64,000 nucleotides of DNA, taken from the NCBI RefSeq assembly GCF_014205135.1, contig NZ_JACHMY010000001.1, positions 8,494,001-8,558,000 on the forward strand, given 5' to 3'. The notes under the pieces are model-generated. The model was not told the origin of the DNA. It was given only the letters and a program-made list of their open reading frames with translations, and searched no databases. Shown piece by piece: positions 41,499 through 49,149 of the stretch. Every line of letters starts with the position of its first letter. Position 1 is the first letter of the stretch. The DNA is from Kribbella italica. GTDB lineage: Bacteria > Actinomycetota > Actinomycetes > Propionibacteriales > Kribbellaceae. The position numbers and the translations under genes were made by a program.

Positions 41499-42185
41499 TA
41501 CTCAACCGCGGAGACTCCGAGCCTGTCCGATCGCCTGACCGAGGCGATCCTGGGGATCATCCGGGACCAGGACCTCGGGCCGGGGGACGCGATTCCGTCT
41601 GCCCGGGAGCTGGCGAAGCGGTTCGAGTTGACCACGCCGACCATTCGCGAGGCGCTGCGCAAGCTGGAGGCGACCGGTGCGGTCGAGTTCCGGCACGGGT
41701 CCGGGACGTACGTCGGGCCGACGATCAACAACGTCGTCCTGGCCAACCCGCACCGTCCGCCGATCACCAAGGAGTCGGTGCTGCAGCTGATCGGCGCCCG
41801 CCTGGTGATCGAGCCGGCCGTCGCGCGCCAGTCGGCGCTCGCGCGTGGCGCGGAGAACCTGGAGCGCCTCGAAGCCGCGGTGACCAACGCGCTGGTGCCG
41901 CCCGGCGGGCCGGCGTTCGCGCTGAACTTCCACGTCGAGCTGGCCGCTGCCTCGGGCAACCCGTTGCTGGAGGAGGTCCTGGCCTCCCTGCTGAAGGTCC
42001 GGCTGCGTGAGCAGCAGCAGATCCGGCAGCTGTACGACAACCGCAACCGCGACCACGAGGAGCACCGCGCGATCCTGGACGCCGTCCGCGCGCAGGACGC
42101 CGCGGAGGCCGAGCGCCTCACCCGCGAGCACCTCGACAACATCCGCGCCGCGGTCCAGTCCGCCACCTTCCCGGAAGGCCTCTGA
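41493..42185 (+). CDS. GntR-family regulator, FadR/FCD subgroup
   Basis: The 230-residue protein has a GntR winged helix (LTEAILGIIRDQDLGPGDAIPSARELAKRFELTTPTIREALRKLEATG) and an all-helical FCD ligand domain with metal-type His residues (NFHVELAAASGNPLL, NRDHEEHRAILDAV, REHLDN). Ligands of such regulators are usually small acids. It is the first gene of a likely operon with the creatininase (start overlaps its stop), esterase and AbgT genes. Palindromic sites cover its own start codon, suggesting tight autoregulation. Confidence 0.9.
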   Translation: MTYSTAETPSLSDRLTEAILGIIRDQDLGPGDAIPSARELAKRFELTTPTIREALRKLEATGAVEFRHGSGTYVGPTINNVVLANPHRPPITKESVLQLIGARLVIEPAVARQSALARGAENLERLEAAVTNALVPPGGPAFALNFHVELAAASGNPLLEEVLASLLKVRLREQQQIRQLYDNRNRDHEEHRAILDAVRAQDAAEAERLTREHLDNIRAAVQSATFPEGL

Positions 42186-42934
42186 TGACCAACCGACTCG
42201 CCGAGATGACCACCGACCAGGCCAAGGACGCGGTCCGTACGGCGCCGCTGGCGATCATTCCGGTCGGCGCCCAGGAGCAGCACGGCGGCGGGATGGCGAT
42301 GTCGACCGACACCGTTCGCGCGGTCGGCGTGGCCGAGCTGGTCGCCGAGCGGCTCGCCGGACGGGCCGTGGTCGCACCACCGCTGACGTACGGCGTCTCG
42401 CCGCACCACATGGCGTTCGCCGGCACGATGACGTTGTCCCCGGCAACCTTCGCGGCCGTCGTTCGCGAGCTGGTCGACAGCCTGTACCAGCACGGCTGGC
42501 GGCAGTTCCTGGTCGTCACCGGGCATGGCGGCAACAACGCCGCGCTGTCGGTGCTGGCCCAGGAGTACGTGCACAGCGACCTCACCTTCGCCTGGACCCC
42601 GCTGACCGAGATCGTCTCCGACCTGATCACCGACGTCAGCGAGGTGCACGGCCACGCAGGTGAGGCGGAGACCTCGCAGATGCTGTACCTGGCGCCCGAG
42701 CTGGTTCACTCCGAGCAGTTGGAGCCCGGCGCCCTGACGTTCGACGAACTGAGCACCCCGGCCCGCCTGTCCCGCACCAAGCAGGGACCACGGATGTCGG
42801 TCGGGTTCGACGTGTACCACAAGCGTGGCGTCCTGGGAGATCCCCGACGCGCCACCGCTGAGCAGGGTCGTCTCCTGGTCGAGACGGCCGCCGACCGGAT
42901 CGCAGCCTTCGCCGACGAGCTCCTCTCGGCCTGA
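42185..42934 (+). CDS. Creatininase-family amidohydrolase
   Basis: The 249-residue protein matches the creatininase family: an N-terminal IIPVGAQEQHGGGMAMSTDTV with Glu, His and Asp metal ligands near 30-42, PLTYGVSPHHMAFAGTMTL near 62, and GHGGNNAALSVL near 120 with a His ligand, then EVHGHAGEAETSQML near 155. Family members hydrolyse creatinine, formamides or act in cofactor pathways. The ATG overlaps the GntR stop. With the downstream transporter and esterase it probably handles one amide-containing substrate, which is unknown. Confidence 0.9.
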   Translation: MTNRLAEMTTDQAKDAVRTAPLAIIPVGAQEQHGGGMAMSTDTVRAVGVAELVAERLAGRAVVAPPLTYGVSPHHMAFAGTMTLSPATFAAVVRELVDSLYQHGWRQFLVVTGHGGNNAALSVLAQEYVHSDLTFAWTPLTEIVSDLITDVSEVHGHAGEAETSQMLYLAPELVHSEQLEPGALTFDELSTPARLSRTKQGPRMSVGFDVYHKRGVLGDPRRATAEQGRLLVETAADRIAAFADELLSA

Positions 42935-43060
42935 CCGCACCACCGCACCGGTCCGGCACCGCCGCGACCGGCCGAATCCGCACACTCACTGGACACGCCC
43001 GATGCGTTCCAGGCGCGAGCCTGCCCGCCCGCAGGCCGCACGCCCGAGGAGGCACCCCTG

Positions 43061-44032
43061 ATGAATCTCCATCGCCTTGCCCTCGCCGGCCTGGTCACGG
43101 CCGGCCTGGTGACCGCCGTGGCCAGCTCGCCGTTGCTTCCGGCCACCGCCGCCCCGGCGGCCGGGAACGCCCAGGAACAGCAGGACGCCGCGGCCGACCG
43201 CAGTACTGGTTGCTTCAAGCAAGCAGCGCAGCAGCCCGGGACCGGTGCCGACTACACGCTGGTCAGCGGCGGGATCGAGCGCACCTACCGGCTGCACCTG
43301 CCCGCCAAGTACGACGCGAAGAAGGCCCAGCAGCTGATCGTCGTCTACCACGGCCGGGGCAAGACCGGTGAGTTCACCGAGGGCTTCTCCGACCTGTCGA
43401 AGCTCGACGCGATCGTTGCCTACCCCAACGGTGTGCTCGGCGACGAGGACAAGCAGGCGTGGCAGGGTGCGCCGTACGCGAAGAAGGGGGTCGACGACGT
43501 AAAGTTCACCGCTGACCTGCTGGACAGCCTGGAGGCGTCGTACTGCGTCGACAAGAAGGCGGTCTACGCGACCGGCAAGTCCAACGGCGCCGGCTTCACG
43601 GGGATCCTGGCCTGCACCATGGCCGACCGCTTCGCCGCGATCGCTCCGGTGGCCGGCGCGTTCTACATCGAGGGTGGCCGCTGCGCCCCGAGCCGGCCGG
43701 TCCCGGTCCTGGCGATCCACGGCACCGGCGACACCACCATCCCGTACGGTGGCGACGGCTCGCGCGACCTGCCGAGCGTGCAGACCTGGGTCCGCGACTG
43801 GGCCGTCCGCGACCACTGCGACCCGGAGCCGCGGCTGAGCACCAAGGGCGACGACGTCCTGACCGCGACGTACAAGGGCTGCAAGGCCGATGTCGTGCAC
43901 GTCGCCGTGACCGACGGCGGGCACAGCTGGCCGGGGTCGGACGCGGCGTCCGGTCCTGGCTACGTCACCCAGACCTTCGAGGCGCACGAGTTGATCGGTT
44001 CGTTCTTCCGCGCGCACAAGCTGAGGAGCTGA
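43061..44032 (+). CDS. Secreted alpha/beta-hydrolase esterase (PHB depolymerase/LpqC type)
   Basis: The 323-residue protein has a signal peptide (cleavage near TAAPAAG) and an alpha/beta-hydrolase fold of the LpqC/feruloyl-esterase type: QLIVVYHGRGKTGE near residue 85, the nucleophile elbow GKSNGAGFTG near 175, and the catalytic-type His in DGGHSWPG near 290. Two cysteine pairs probably form disulfides. GAGGAGG precedes the ATG. It shares an operon with creatininase (126-bp gap) and AbgT (starts two bases after its stop), suggesting that the substrate is cleaved outside before uptake. Confidence 0.88.
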   Translation: MNLHRLALAGLVTAGLVTAVASSPLLPATAAPAAGNAQEQQDAAADRSTGCFKQAAQQPGTGADYTLVSGGIERTYRLHLPAKYDAKKAQQLIVVYHGRGKTGEFTEGFSDLSKLDAIVAYPNGVLGDEDKQAWQGAPYAKKGVDDVKFTADLLDSLEASYCVDKKAVYATGKSNGAGFTGILACTMADRFAAIAPVAGAFYIEGGRCAPSRPVPVLAIHGTGDTTIPYGGDGSRDLPSVQTWVRDWAVRDHCDPEPRLSTKGDDVLTATYKGCKADVVHVAVTDGGHSWPGSDAASGPGYVTQTFEAHELIGSFFRAHKLRS

Positions 44033-44033
44033 G

Positions 44034-45569
44034 ATGAGTACGGCGACCGACCAGACCAAGGAGCTGCCACGCCTGGTTCGGGCGATGGCGGTGATCGAGA
44101 AGGCGGGCAACGCGCTGCCGCACCCGTTCTGGCTGTTCTGGATCCTGTCCGCGATCCTCGCGGTGGTCAGCTGGATCCTGTCGGTGCTGGACGTGTCGGT
44201 GGTCTCGCCGAAGGACGGCAAGACCGTCGCGGTGCAGAACCTGCTGTCCGGCGACGGCCTGCAGATGGCGGTCTCGACGGCGATCTCGAACTTCGCCGAG
44301 TTCCCGCCGATGGCGACCATCGTGGTGGTCATCATGGGCGTCGCGCTGGCCGAGCGGACCGGGTTCCTGCAGTCGCTGATGAAGGTCAGCGTCTCCCGGG
44401 TGCCGACCTCGATGGTGGTGTTCGCGGTCGCCTTCGCCGGCACCATGGCGCACGTCGCGTCGGCCGCGGCGTACATCATCCTGGTCCCGCTCGGCGGGCT
44501 GGCCTTCCGGGCCGTCGGCCGGTCGCCGATCCTCGGCATCGTGGTGGCCTACACCGCGATCGCCTCCGGGTACGACGCCAGCCCGATCCCGACCCCGAAC
44601 GACGCGATCTTCGCCGGCATCACCGAGGCGGCCGCCAAGACGGTCGACCCGGACGCGTCGATCTCGCCGCTGTCGAACTGGTTCTTCAACATCGCCTCGT
44701 CGATCCTGCTGTCGCTGGTGATCACGCTGGTGGTCCGCCTGGTGCTGAGCAAGCGGACCGACCTGGACGCCGACCCGGACGCGCCGGGCGACGACCCGGA
44801 CGCACTGCAGCTGGCGGACCGCGAGCGGACCGGTCTGCGCCGGGCCGGGATCGTGTTCCTGGTCGCCGCGGTCGCGATCGTCGCGATGCTGCTGCCGCAC
44901 AACTCGCCGTTGCGCGGTGAGAACGGCAGCATCGTCGAGTCGCCGTTCCTGGACGGCATCGCGATGGTGGTCGCCGTGCTGTTCGGCCTGGTCGGCATCA
45001 CGTACGGCGTCACCGTCGGCGCGATCAAGACCGGCGGCGACGTCCCGAAGCTGATGGCCGAGGGGATCAAGCAGATGGCGCCGGTGCTGGTGCTGTTCTT
45101 CGCGATCGCGCAGTTCCTGGCCTACTTCAGCTGGAGCAAGATCGGCGACCTGCTGTCGGCCGAGTCGGCCCGCTGGCTGGGTGAGATCGGCGCGCCGACG
45201 GTGGTGATCTTCCTCGGCATCCTGGTGCTGCTGACGCTGATCAACATCCTGGTCACCAGCGGCTCGGCGATGTGGTCGCTGACCGCGCCGATCCTGGTGC
45301 CGATGATGCTGCTGCTGAACGTCCCGGCCGAGACGACGCAGGCGCTGTTCCGGATCGCGGACTCGGGGTCGACGGCGATCACGCCGATGAGCCCGTACTT
45401 CGTGATGGCGCTCGGGTTCCTGCAGCGCTACCGCAAGGACGCCGGCGTCGGCACGCTCGCGTCGTACACGGTGCCGCTGGCGGTCGCGATGACGATCGCC
45501 TGGACGCTGCTCTTCCTGGCCTGGTGGGCGCTCGGCATCCCGCTCGGTCCCGGAGCGCCGGTCAGGTAA
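44034..45569 (+). CDS. AbgT-family transporter
   Basis: The 511-residue membrane protein matches the AbgT family (p-aminobenzoyl-glutamate importer, also sulfonamide efflux): GNALPHPFWLFWILSAIL at the start, then about ten further membrane segments with SGSAMWSLTAPILVPMMLLL and RIADSGSTAITPMSPYFVMALGFLQRY near the C-terminus, which are family signatures. GAGGAG lies before the ATG. In this operon its substrate may be a dipeptide-like or amidated acid acted on by the creatininase-family enzyme. Confidence 0.9.
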   Translation: MSTATDQTKELPRLVRAMAVIEKAGNALPHPFWLFWILSAILAVVSWILSVLDVSVVSPKDGKTVAVQNLLSGDGLQMAVSTAISNFAEFPPMATIVVVIMGVALAERTGFLQSLMKVSVSRVPTSMVVFAVAFAGTMAHVASAAAYIILVPLGGLAFRAVGRSPILGIVVAYTAIASGYDASPIPTPNDAIFAGITEAAAKTVDPDASISPLSNWFFNIASSILLSLVITLVVRLVLSKRTDLDADPDAPGDDPDALQLADRERTGLRRAGIVFLVAAVAIVAMLLPHNSPLRGENGSIVESPFLDGIAMVVAVLFGLVGITYGVTVGAIKTGGDVPKLMAEGIKQMAPVLVLFFAIAQFLAYFSWSKIGDLLSAESARWLGEIGAPTVVIFLGILVLLTLINILVTSGSAMWSLTAPILVPMMLLLNVPAETTQALFRIADSGSTAITPMSPYFVMALGFLQRYRKDAGVGTLASYTVPLAVAMTIAWTLLFLAWWALGIPLGPGAPVR

Positions 45570-45584
45570 GCGCCGGTCAGGTAA
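45555..45584. repeat. 15-bp perfect tandem duplication at convergent gene ends
   Basis: GCGCCGGTCAGGTAA occurs twice back to back (45555-45569, 45570-45584). Each copy carries a TAA on the plus strand and a TGA on the minus strand, so both the AbgT stop and the facing isochorismatase stop lie in the duplication. Confidence 0.8.
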
Positions 45585-46152
45585 GCACCACTCCCGCCGC
45601 GCGCAGCTCGACGAGCGTCTGCTCGGTGCTGGCCGGTGCCACCCCCGCGGTAAGCCCGGTCAGCACCGTCGTCGTGAAGCCCTCGCGGTGCGCGTCCAGC
45701 GCGGTCGCGCGGACGCAGTAGTCGGTTGCGATCCCGCACACCTCGACGTCGGTGACGCCCTGGTCCCGCAGCCAGGCGGCCAGCCCGTCGCCGTCGTGCG
45801 ACTTGCCCTCGAAGCCCGAGTACGCCGCGGCGTACTCGCCCTTGTCGAAGATCGCGTCGAACGGCTGGGGATCCAGGTTCGGGTGGAAGCCGACCCCGTC
45901 GGTGCCGGCCACGCAGTGCCTGGGCCAGGAGTTCACGAAGTCGGGGGTGTCGGAGAAGTGGTCGCCCGGCTCGATGTGGTGGTCGCGGGTGGCGACGACG
46001 TACCCGTACCGGCGGTCCTTCGCGTCGGCTTCGTGCCAGTCGTGCAGCAGCTGCCCGATCCGGAACGCGACGTCCGCGCCTCCGGCGACGGCCAGGCTGC
46101 CGCCCTCACAGAAGTCGTTCTGCACGTCGACCACGATCAGCGCCCGTGTCAT
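45577..46152 (-). CDS. pncA: Isochorismatase-family amidase (nicotinamidase-like)
   Basis: The 191-residue protein has the catalytic triad of nicotinamidases: Asp in VDVQNDFCEGG (about residue 10), Lys in FDKGEYAAAYSGF (about 110) and Cys in GIATDYCVRATALDA (about 150), with metal-site Asp/His in TRDHHIEPGDHF. It would deamidate nicotinamide to nicotinate for NAD salvage. The gene symbol is a best fit and other amides are possible. ATG 46152 has GGAG 8 bases upstream. It overlaps the upstream membrane-protein gene by 47 bases on the same strand. Confidence 0.85.
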   Translation of the reverse strand: MTRALIVVDVQNDFCEGGSLAVAGGADVAFRIGQLLHDWHEADAKDRRYGYVVATRDHHIEPGDHFSDTPDFVNSWPRHCVAGTDGVGFHPNLDPQPFDAIFDKGEYAAAYSGFEGKSHDGDGLAAWLRDQGVTDVEVCGIATDYCVRATALDAHREGFTTTVLTGLTAGVAPASTEQTLVELRAAGVVLT

Positions 46153-46579
46153 CGCGGGACTCCTCTCTCCTGCCCCCACGGTACAAGCCGCGGTCCCGGA
46201 TCGCCGTGAGGAGGAGCACGAGCAGGCCCAGTACGGCGAACAGCGCGTTGCCGGTGGTCAGCAGGACCGCCTCGCCGACGGTCGCGTTCTCCAGGTTGGT
46301 GACGTGGAAGAAGAAGTGCGGGATCGCGAACGCGGTGTAGGCGAGCCCGGCCGGGATCAGGTAGTGGGCACGCGGCCTGACCAGTGCGATCCCGCAGATG
46401 ATCGCCAGCCCGAGCATCGTCGCGCCGAAGTCGCGCGCGAAGTGCTCGCTGTACGGCGGGTTGAGGTCGACGGTCGGGAAGTCGGTGTAGAAGCTCCTGG
46501 GCGCGACCGTGGTCCAGCCGCCGACCACGAGGACCTCGAGGAACAGCAGGCCGAGCACAAGGCGAATGGCGCGGGTCAT
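46106..46579 (-). CDS. Four-helix membrane protein of unknown function
   Basis: The 157-residue protein has four predicted membrane helices (LVLGLLFLEVLVVGGW, ATMLGLAIICGIALV, LIPAGLAYTAFAIPHFFFH, ALFAVLGLLVLLLT) and a conserved-looking loop RSFYTDFPTVDLNPPYSEHFARDFGA compressed near residues 28-52. It resembles uncharacterised DoxX/DUF4345-like actinobacterial proteins, but I cannot name the family. GAAGGAGAG precedes the ATG. Its last 16 codons overlap the amidase gene. The covarying repeat copy 2 lies directly upstream, so it would form part of its leader if transcribed with it. Confidence 0.75.
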   Translation of the reverse strand: MTRAIRLVLGLLFLEVLVVGGWTTVAPRSFYTDFPTVDLNPPYSEHFARDFGATMLGLAIICGIALVRPRAHYLIPAGLAYTAFAIPHFFFHVTNLENATVGEAVLLTTGNALFAVLGLLVLLLTAIRDRGLYRGGRREESRDDTGADRGRRAERLL

Positions 46580-46607
46580 CAGAACTCTCTCCTTCGGGTG
46601 GTTGTTT

Positions 46608-46771
46608 GGGCAGGTCTCCGAATCCCTCGCCTACTGCGCGGCACCCGGCACGGCACCTCGAAGCACTGGAGCAAAGACCACGATGGAAAAACATCGAGGC
46701 CTTCACTCCAGCACTCCGAGCTACCGCACCGGGCACCTGCTCGCTACGGCGAGGGATTCGGAGACCTGCCC
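46608..46771. repeat. Covarying hairpin repeat, copy 2 (164 bp)
   Basis: A perfect 24-bp inverted repeat (46608-46631 and 46748-46771) encloses a 116-bp core nearly identical to that at 17402-17517. The differing positions form compensated pairs (T-A to C-G, A-T to G-C, C-G to A-T; one G-C becomes a wobble if the minus strand is transcribed). It lies between two divergently transcribed genes, 13 bases before the ribosome site of the minus-strand membrane-protein gene. Confidence 0.85.
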
Positions 46772-46874
46772 TAGTCCTGACCGCGCAGCCCGTTGATTCG
46801 TGACACGGTCGGCGGTGTCACGAATCGCGCGGCTGTCCGGTCATCACCGCAGAGGACCGGAGGAGAGGACTGTG

Positions 46875-47609
46875 ATGACGAAGTTCCTGGTGACGGGATC
46901 GACCGGGCAGGTCGGGCGGCCGGCGACTGAGGCTCTGCGGGCGACCGGGGCCGAGGTGGTCGGTCTGACCCGGCGCGGCGGACCGGGCGCGGTGGCGGCC
47001 GACCTGGTCAGTGGGCAGGGCCTGACCGGGGCGCTGGCCGGTGTCGACACCGTCGTACACCTTGCCGCGGGCAACAACAAGCGGGACCTGCCGATGATGC
47101 GGAACCTGACCACCGCGGCCGCCGAGGCCGGGATCAAGCACCTGGTGATGGTCTCGATCGTCGGGTGCGACCGGGTGCCGCTCGGCTTCTACCGGCAGCG
47201 GGTGGAGCTCGAGGAGATCGCGCTCGCGTCCGGCGTACCGCTCACGATCCAGCGGGCGACGCAGTTCCACTCGCTGGTCGAGCAGGTGTTCACGGCGCAG
47301 AGGTTCCTGCCGGTGGTGTTCGGCCCGGACTGGCCGTACCAGCCGATCGCGATGCAGGAGGTCGGCGCGCGGATGGCGGAGCTGGCGACGGGCGCGCCGC
47401 AGGGCCGCGCCGACGACATCGGCGGGCCGGTCCGGCAGACGGTGCGTGAGCTGCACGCGATCTGGAAGCGGGTGACCGGGAGCAAACGGCGCGGCGTGAT
47501 CTTCAAGCCGCCGGGCAAGATGTCGGCGGCGTTCGCTGCCGGGTACCACCTCGCGCCCGGGTCGTCGTACGGGCAACAGATGTTCGAGCAGTACCTGCAA
47601 GCGCGATGA
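46875..47609 (+). CDS. NAD(P)-binding, NmrA/atypical SDR protein
   Basis: The 244-residue protein has an N-terminal Rossmann motif VTGSTGQVGRPATEAL and an arginine after the second strand (LTRRGG) favouring NADP(H), then DTVVHLAAGNNKRDL and HLVMVSIVGCDRVPLGFYRQRVELE, matching the NmrA-like/NAD(P)H-binding SDR group that often acts as a redox sensor or quinone reductase. AGGAGAGG precedes the ATG by six bases. It overlaps the CopC gene (ATGA), so the two are coupled. Confidence 0.88.
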   Translation: MTKFLVTGSTGQVGRPATEALRATGAEVVGLTRRGGPGAVAADLVSGQGLTGALAGVDTVVHLAAGNNKRDLPMMRNLTTAAAEAGIKHLVMVSIVGCDRVPLGFYRQRVELEEIALASGVPLTIQRATQFHSLVEQVFTAQRFLPVVFGPDWPYQPIAMQEVGARMAELATGAPQGRADDIGGPVRQTVRELHAIWKRVTGSKRRGVIFKPPGKMSAAFAAGYHLAPGSSYGQQMFEQYLQAR

Positions 47610-48100
47610 GATGGATCGCCGGAGTGCTCCTGACCGTTGTGGTGATGGGCTGGCCACTGACCGCCTCGGCGCACGGCGGAGTGGCGGGAACGACGCCCGG
47701 GGCGGGTTCGCGGCTCGCCGATGCGCCCTCCCAGGTGCGGGTCGAGTTCACCGTCCCGGTCGTGCGCGGGACCCTGGTGCTGGAAGATGCCTTGGGCAAG
47801 GATTGGTCGGCCGGCGCGGTCCGGGTCGAGGGCGTGCTGCTCGAGCGGGCGGTCGGCGCCAGGCTGGCGGACGGGAACTACCTCGCGCGCTGGTCGGCGG
47901 TGACCGACGACGGTACGCCGCTGAACGGCGTCCTGCGGTTCCGTGTCGGGGTCGTCCCGGACGACGGGAACCCGTTCGACGACGTGATCACGCCGCACGG
48001 GATCGACCAGGTGCGCAACGCCGCGATCGTCGGCATCGGGCTGTTGACACTCGTCACCGGCGCCGCGCTCGCCGGAACCTATACCCACGCACGCCGCTGA
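47606..48100 (+). CDS. CopC-domain copper-resistance-like protein
   Basis: The 164-residue protein has a signal peptide directly followed by AHGGVAGTTPGAGSRLADAPSQVRVEFTVPV, the CopC signature with N-terminal His as a copper ligand, ending with YLARWSAVTDDGTPLNGVLRFRV and a C-terminal membrane anchor (NAAIVGIGLLTLVTGAALAG). It would bind copper outside the membrane. A CopD partner is not adjacent. The ATG overlaps the stop of the NmrA-like gene. Confidence 0.88.
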   Translation: MRWIAGVLLTVVVMGWPLTASAHGGVAGTTPGAGSRLADAPSQVRVEFTVPVVRGTLVLEDALGKDWSAGAVRVEGVLLERAVGARLADGNYLARWSAVTDDGTPLNGVLRFRVGVVPDDGNPFDDVITPHGIDQVRNAAIVGIGLLTLVTGAALAGTYTHARR

Positions 48101-48114
48101 GGGATGATTGAAAC

Positions 48115-49059
48115 ATGAACCCGATCACGCCGCACGGCCTGCACCACGTCACCGCGGTCGCGACCGATCCGCAGCGCAACCTCGACTTCTACACGACGGT
48201 GCTGGGCCTGCGGCTGGTCAAGCAGACGGTCAACTTCGACCGGCCCGAGCTGTACCACCTGTACTACGGGGACGAGGCCGGGCGGCCGTCGACGCTGCTG
48301 ACCTTCTTCCCGTGGCCGGAGGCGCCGGACGGCAAGCAGGGGACCGGGCTGGCGACGGCGACCGCGTTCAGCATCCCGCCGGAGAGCCTCGGGTGGTGGC
48401 AGCAGCATCTGGCCGGGCTCAAGGTCGACGCGGACGCGCCGGTCCGGCGTACGGACGAAGAGGTGATCGCGTTCCGTGACCCCGACGGGCTGGTGATCGA
48501 GCTGGTCGCGGCCGAGGGCGACGCGCGGTCGGGCTGGGACGGCGCGGCCGGGATTCCGGCCGAGCACGCGGTGCGCGGGCTGCACGCGATCACGGTGACC
48601 GAGGCGGACTTGGAGCCGACCGCGGAGCTGCTGGCCGGGATGCTCGGGATGACGCTCGGTGAAGAGAGTGGCGGGCGGGCCCGGTTCACGATGCCGGGAG
48701 ACAACCCGGGCACGGTGGTCGACGTCGCCGCCGGCGCGGGCGACAAGGGGCTGCAGGCGGGCGGTACGGTCCATCACGTCGCGTTCCGGGCGCCCGACCG
48801 GGAGACCCAGGCGCTGTGGCGCGAGCAGATGATCGAGGCGGGGTCCGAGGTGACCGAGATCCTGGACCGGCAGTACTTCACGTCGATCTACTTCCGCGAG
48901 CCCGGTGGCGTGCTGTTCGAGATCGCGACCGACCAGCCGGGGTTCACCGTCGACGAACCGCTGCTGGAGCTGGGCCGCAAGCTCAAGCTGCCGCCGTGGC
49001 TGGAGCCGGACCGGGAACAGATCGAGAACTCGCTGCCGTCCCTGGAGCTGCCCAGCTGA
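48115..49059 (+). CDS. VOC-family ring-cleaving dioxygenase (MhqO-like)
   Basis: The 314-residue protein holds two vicinal-oxygen-chelate modules: GLHHVTAVATDPQRNLDFYTTVLGLRLVKQTVNFDRPELYHLYYGD at the start and VRGLHAITVTEADLEPTAELLAGMLGM near residue 150, with metal His and Glu residues in each (HHV, HHVAFRA, GGVLFEIATDQPGF). It resembles MhqA/MhqO-type hydroquinone-cleaving dioxygenases. The actual phenolic substrate is unknown. It starts 14 bases after the CopC gene and ends at a clear terminator. Confidence 0.88.
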   Translation: MNPITPHGLHHVTAVATDPQRNLDFYTTVLGLRLVKQTVNFDRPELYHLYYGDEAGRPSTLLTFFPWPEAPDGKQGTGLATATAFSIPPESLGWWQQHLAGLKVDADAPVRRTDEEVIAFRDPDGLVIELVAAEGDARSGWDGAAGIPAEHAVRGLHAITVTEADLEPTAELLAGMLGMTLGEESGGRARFTMPGDNPGTVVDVAAGAGDKGLQAGGTVHHVAFRAPDRETQALWREQMIEAGSEVTEILDRQYFTSIYFREPGGVLFEIATDQPGFTVDEPLLELGRKLKLPPWLEPDREQIENSLPSLELPS

Positions 49060-49075
49060 AAGGACCGGCTGCGGA

Positions 49076-49096
49076 CCGGATCCTGACAGGATCCGG
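49076..49096 (+). terminator. Hairpin terminator of the VOC dioxygenase gene
   Basis: CCGGATCCT-GAC-AGGATCCGG followed by AAAAGTCTTCG, 17 bases after the stop codon. Confidence 0.75.
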
Positions 49097-49149
49097 AAAA
49101 GTCTTCGCCAGCCTGTGACTCGATCCATTCCCGAGTCATAAGGAACCGC

